Part shown: piece by piece, positions 5,208 to 7,813 of the stretch | How the letters are laid out: every line of letters begins with the position of its first letter | Position numbering within the stretch: position 1 is the stretch's first letter | Assembly (NCBI GenBank): GCA_033722295.1 | Contig: JAWVZH010000131.1 | Coordinates: 1 to 7,813 of the forward strand | Source: JAWVZH01 sp033722295 | GTDB taxonomy: Bacteria; Bacteroidota; Bacteroidia; Chitinophagales; Saprospiraceae | DNA length: 7,813 nt | Reading direction: 5' to 3' | Translations under genes and position numbers: made by a program | The notes under the pieces: generated by a model | Databases searched by the model: none | Told to the model about the DNA's origin: nothing | The model's input: the letters and a program-made list of their open reading frames with translations, nothing else

Positions 5208-7397
5208 CTACTCATAGAGCTTGTAGTTATTGATCATGTCCACTGTACCTGAAGAATGACTGGAAGGTTCAGACCACTTTCTGACCTCAAACTCATCGAT
5301 CACGATATTATTGCCGTCGATCTCGATCTTGAATATATCGTAATCCGGGAATCCATCAAACCGCCGGGAGATCCTTAACCAGTCATCCTGAACGAGAATA
5401 TCCTCCCTAAAATCGAAGTTGCCCTGCCACATGATCGCACCGCCGGGGTCCAGTTTGGTGAATTGAATGACAGGCCAGGATCCCTTCATTGAGGTGGCAT
5501 CGAGCCAAAAGCTCGCTTCATAGACCTCATCTGTCGGAACGGTTCCGAGCCACAACTGATAATGATCTTCCACGAGGTGTGCACTCGCCACAAAACCCGG
5601 CTGGGCTCCATCATTGAGACCGAAATGGATCAAGGGAGGTTGTAATTCGCTTATACTATCCCTGGTCAAGGGCTGGTAGAGTGTATCAGGGTCAAGGGAT
5701 CGCAAAGAGAGTCCGTTGATCTGCCCGATGGGTTTTGCCTGGTCAAAGAGGGCTTTCTCTTCTTCGGTCAACTGTGTCTCGTCCGCCAGGATGAGAATGG
5801 GGCGATTGTCCATGCTGTCGAGCCGCCCTTTTTTTACATAGGATGGCGAAAGCAGTTCGACCAGGTCCATCGCCTGTGACAAGGAAGTCCTGGACATCAT
5901 GATATCCATAATGGGCAGCCCCGTATGCAGGGCATAAACCATGGCCTGGCGGAGGACTTCAGAGCCTCTTTTGATCTCTATCTTCTCCGGACCGAAAACC
6001 TGTAACGGTAAGGAAAGAATGGCCTGATAAACCGAGTCGTTGATCCCGAGACTTTCAAGTTCTGGTTCAAAAGAAGTAAGGTCTCCAAAGACATTGTGAT
6101 CCTCGAAGTCTCTGGTCAGTGCAGTGGAATGGAAATGGGCTTCTACCGTCCAGACCAAGAGGACCAGAACGGTCAGCCATGTGCGGTTCGTTCTTTTCAG
6201 ACTTTCGTTGAGAAAAATATATCGATACAGGAAGATCATGGTACCGATGACGGTTGTGTAATAAGTGATCCAAGCCAGCCTTCCGAGACTACGGAATTGC
6301 TTTAAAGGAGGGATAAACTCATTCAGGTAAGAAAGCCCCAATTGGTTCAACCACCCGGAAGCATACAAAAAGGTTACCCAGCCGGCGGTCAGGAAAATGG
6401 CCCATTCTCCGATCCGCGTTCGATCGGTTTTCCAACTCTCATGTTGCCGGATATGCCGAATGCCTTTTAACAGGATCAATATCAGTAAAAAGCCTCCCAT
6501 CAGCCCGATATAGGCCTGACCTTCCCATGTAGTTTTGGGCGACAGCCATTCATTCAGTGGTCCATCGCCAGGTAAAAAGACGGAAGCCAAATCGGTGACA
6601 TATGCATTGATACCGTATGGGTCTGAGGGCCTGTCGGTCACAGGATCGGTCGATTTCATGATACCCATCACCAATATGCCTGCCGACAGAAGGGATATCA
6701 TCATGTACCACCCCCTCTCCGGGATGAAGGCTTTGATCTTCCAGTGGATCAAGGCATTGGCAACAAAAAAAGAGAGGATAAAAATACCGCTGATCAACAG
6801 ATAATATGGATGAATAAAGGCCTGAGATACAATGTTAATTCCAAGGATCATGGACCAAGTCACTGGCTTGCGGGCTGCCTTGAGGTTCAGGATGATCCAC
6901 CAAGTCAGGGGTATGAAAAAACTGTATCCGAGCGCAAAATGGACAGCCATTCGGTCGATCTGAGGAGCCAGGAACGACACGATGATGCCTCCCCAGATGG
7001 CGAAACCCCAGCTGCAGTCGTAGTGCCTCAGGATCTTGTAACTGAAAAAAGCACAAAGGGCAAACGATAACAGCATCATCGAGTTGATGATCCCTATGGT
7101 GTGGGAAGACAGGCTGTAGATATTATCGTCAATGAAGTTGAGAAGAAGACTCAGCAATGGCTGGTTATCCGTAAATGGCAGGATCTCGCCATAGGGGTAG
7201 TTCATGCCGTCAAATACCCAACCGGAATCATAGCGCACATAATAGGCCGTTGTGAAGTAATTCTTGGCTCCATCGCCATATTGATGAAAAAGGATCGAAT
7301 TGATCCTGGATATCAGGTGCCAGAACCTCGCGATCACCAGAACGAGAAAGACTGATAAGGCGATCAGATCGAGCCGTAAGGTGCCGAGCCGTTTCAT
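5208..7397 (-). CDS. Large polytopic membrane protein, probable GT-C-type glycosyltransferase
   Basis: The product has 729 residues from the ATG at 7397. About eleven hydrophobic segments fill roughly the first 425 residues, and a soluble C-terminal domain of about 300 residues, likely extracytoplasmic, follows. A first membrane span at about 9-28 is followed by a loop with HQYGDGAKNY. An acidic residue in the first outer loop is typical of GT-C enzymes, which use polyprenyl-phosphate sugars. The segment PPLKQFRSLGRLAW near 363-376 resembles a conserved stretch of bacterial GT-C-like proteins. I cannot name the subfamily or sugar. The start at 7397 forms an ATGA overlap with the stop of the upstream GT2 gene, arguing for translational coupling; an in-frame ATG at 7406 would add MVR. 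No Shine-Dalgarno site is visible. A purely structural or YfhO-like membrane protein is the main alternative. Confidence 0.75.
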   Translation of the reverse strand: MKRLGTLRLDLIALSVFLVLVIARFWHLISRINSILFHQYGDGAKNYFTTAYYVRYDSGWVFDGMNYPYGEILPFTDNQPLLSLLLNFIDDNIYSLSSHTIGIINSMMLLSFALCAFFSYKILRHYDCSWGFAIWGGIIVSFLAPQIDRMAVHFALGYSFFIPLTWWIILNLKAARKPVTWSMILGINIVSQAFIHPYYLLISGIFILSFFVANALIHWKIKAFIPERGWYMMISLLSAGILVMGIMKSTDPVTDRPSDPYGINAYVTDLASVFLPGDGPLNEWLSPKTTWEGQAYIGLMGGFLLILILLKGIRHIRQHESWKTDRTRIGEWAIFLTAGWVTFLYASGWLNQLGLSYLNEFIPPLKQFRSLGRLAWITYYTTVIGTMIFLYRYIFLNESLKRTNRTWLTVLVLLVWTVEAHFHSTALTRDFEDHNVFGDLTSFEPELESLGINDSVYQAILSLPLQVFGPEKIEIKRGSEVLRQAMVYALHTGLPIMDIMMSRTSLSQAMDLVELLSPSYVKKGRLDSMDNRPILILADETQLTEEEKALFDQAKPIGQINGLSLRSLDPDTLYQPLTRDSISELQPPLIHFGLNDGAQPGFVASAHLVEDHYQLWLGTVPTDEVYEASFWLDATSMKGSWPVIQFTKLDPGGAIMWQGNFDFREDILVQDDWLRISRRFDGFPDYDIFKIEIDGNNIVIDEFEVRKWSEPSSHSSGTVDMINNYKLYE

Positions 7398-7813
7398 CCG
7401 AACCATTTTTTAAAGACGATCCGGATGATATTGAATGATTCGGTGAAAAGGATCTTCAGATTCAGTTTGGAGAAATTAACGCCCTCCCGGAGTTCGACGA
7501 TGAATGGCCGGACACTCAGATCATACTTTTTGGAGCCTGCCAATATCAGGAATTCCAGATCGAAAAGATAGCGATTGACAGAAGTAGCCAAAAACGCCTC
7601 AAGTCCTTTCCTATTGAATCCCTTCAATCCGCATTGGGTATCTGTAACCGGGATCCTGAGAATGTATCTATTGAAAAGTCTCAGGAACTTTGACACCAGC
7701 TTCCGCATCAAAGGTGTCTTTTCATAGTACTTCGCTTTACGCTGACCTACTACCACATCTGCGTTTTCTTTCAATAACTCTTTTATCAAGCCGGCTGTGG
7801 TTGGAAGCGTATA
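7394..7813 (-). CDS. GT2-family glycosyltransferase, C-terminal part (polyprenyl-phosphate sugar synthase-like)
   Basis: Only the last 139 residues are present; the reading frame stays open to the window edge, so the start and the catalytic DxD region are missing. The TTG at 7787-7789 is an internal Leu codon, not a start. The visible part resembles the dolichyl/polyprenyl-phosphate mannose or glucose synthase group. It has DVVVGQR (visible residues 19-25), then PLMRKLVSKFLRLFNRYIL, the hallmark DTQCGLKGFNR at 58-68, and RYLFDLEFLILA at 81-92. Such enzymes transfer a sugar from a nucleotide donor to a membrane polyprenyl phosphate on the cytoplasmic face. No C-terminal membrane span is seen, unlike some relatives. 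The gene overlaps the GT-C-like gene by 4 nt, implying one operon and a shared pathway. Confidence 0.87.
   Translation of the reverse strand, partial: YTLPTTAGLIKELLKENADVVVGQRKAKYYEKTPLMRKLVSKFLRLFNRYILRIPVTDTQCGLKGFNRKGLEAFLATSVNRYLFDLEFLILAGSKKYDLSVRPFIVELREGVNFSKLNLKILFTESFNIIRIVFKKWFG

Overview
The window looks like a chromosomal segment from a member of the Bacteroidota. The clues are the 23S and 5S rRNA 3' ends, promoter-like TAnnTTTG boxes next to gene starts, mostly absent Shine-Dalgarno sequences, and a very large ASPIC/UnbV-type FG-GAP lipoprotein of a kind common in that phylum. I cannot place it more finely from sequence alone; Cytophagia- or Saprospiria-like relatives are a guess.

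Layout. Positions 1 to about 50 are the last bases of a 23S rRNA gene (+). A spacer of roughly 180 bp follows and contains a partial copy of the start of 5S rRNA. The 5S rRNA gene lies at about 229-334 (+), directly followed by a strong intrinsic terminator. Positions 382-596 hold a non-coding, hairpin-rich stretch with an inverted fragment of the 5S 3' end. An exact second copy of the terminator follows at 597-640. Positions 641-858 are non-coding and hold two related GTCCC-N3-GGGAC palindromic repeats, which may terminate the gene arriving from the other side. A 1111-residue lipoprotein gene (859-4194, -) faces the rRNA operon. Its promoter region (4195-4335) is divergent and shared with a small membrane protein gene (4336-4806, +), which precedes an AhpD/carboxymuconolactone-decarboxylase-like gene (4859-5197, +). 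The right third is a minus-strand operon: a partial GT2-type glycosyltransferase running off the window edge (7394-7813) overlaps by 4 nt a large GT-C-like polytopic membrane protein (5208-7397). That gene converges on the AhpD-like gene with only 10 nt between stop codons.

How the genes may work together. The GT2/GT-C pair fits a lipid-linked sugar route: the GT2 charges a polyprenyl phosphate and the GT-C protein transfers the sugar on the outer face of the inner membrane. The lipoprotein is probably exported to the outer membrane or cell surface and binds calcium through 13 Asp-rich loops. The AhpD-like protein carries the complete E-x11-CxxC-x3-H active-site motif and is probably a thiol-based redox enzyme. 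Nothing here amounts to a clearly new multi-gene system. The least ordinary part is the rearranged tail of the rRNA operon (150-750), with repeated terminators, displaced 5S fragments and several perfect hairpins.
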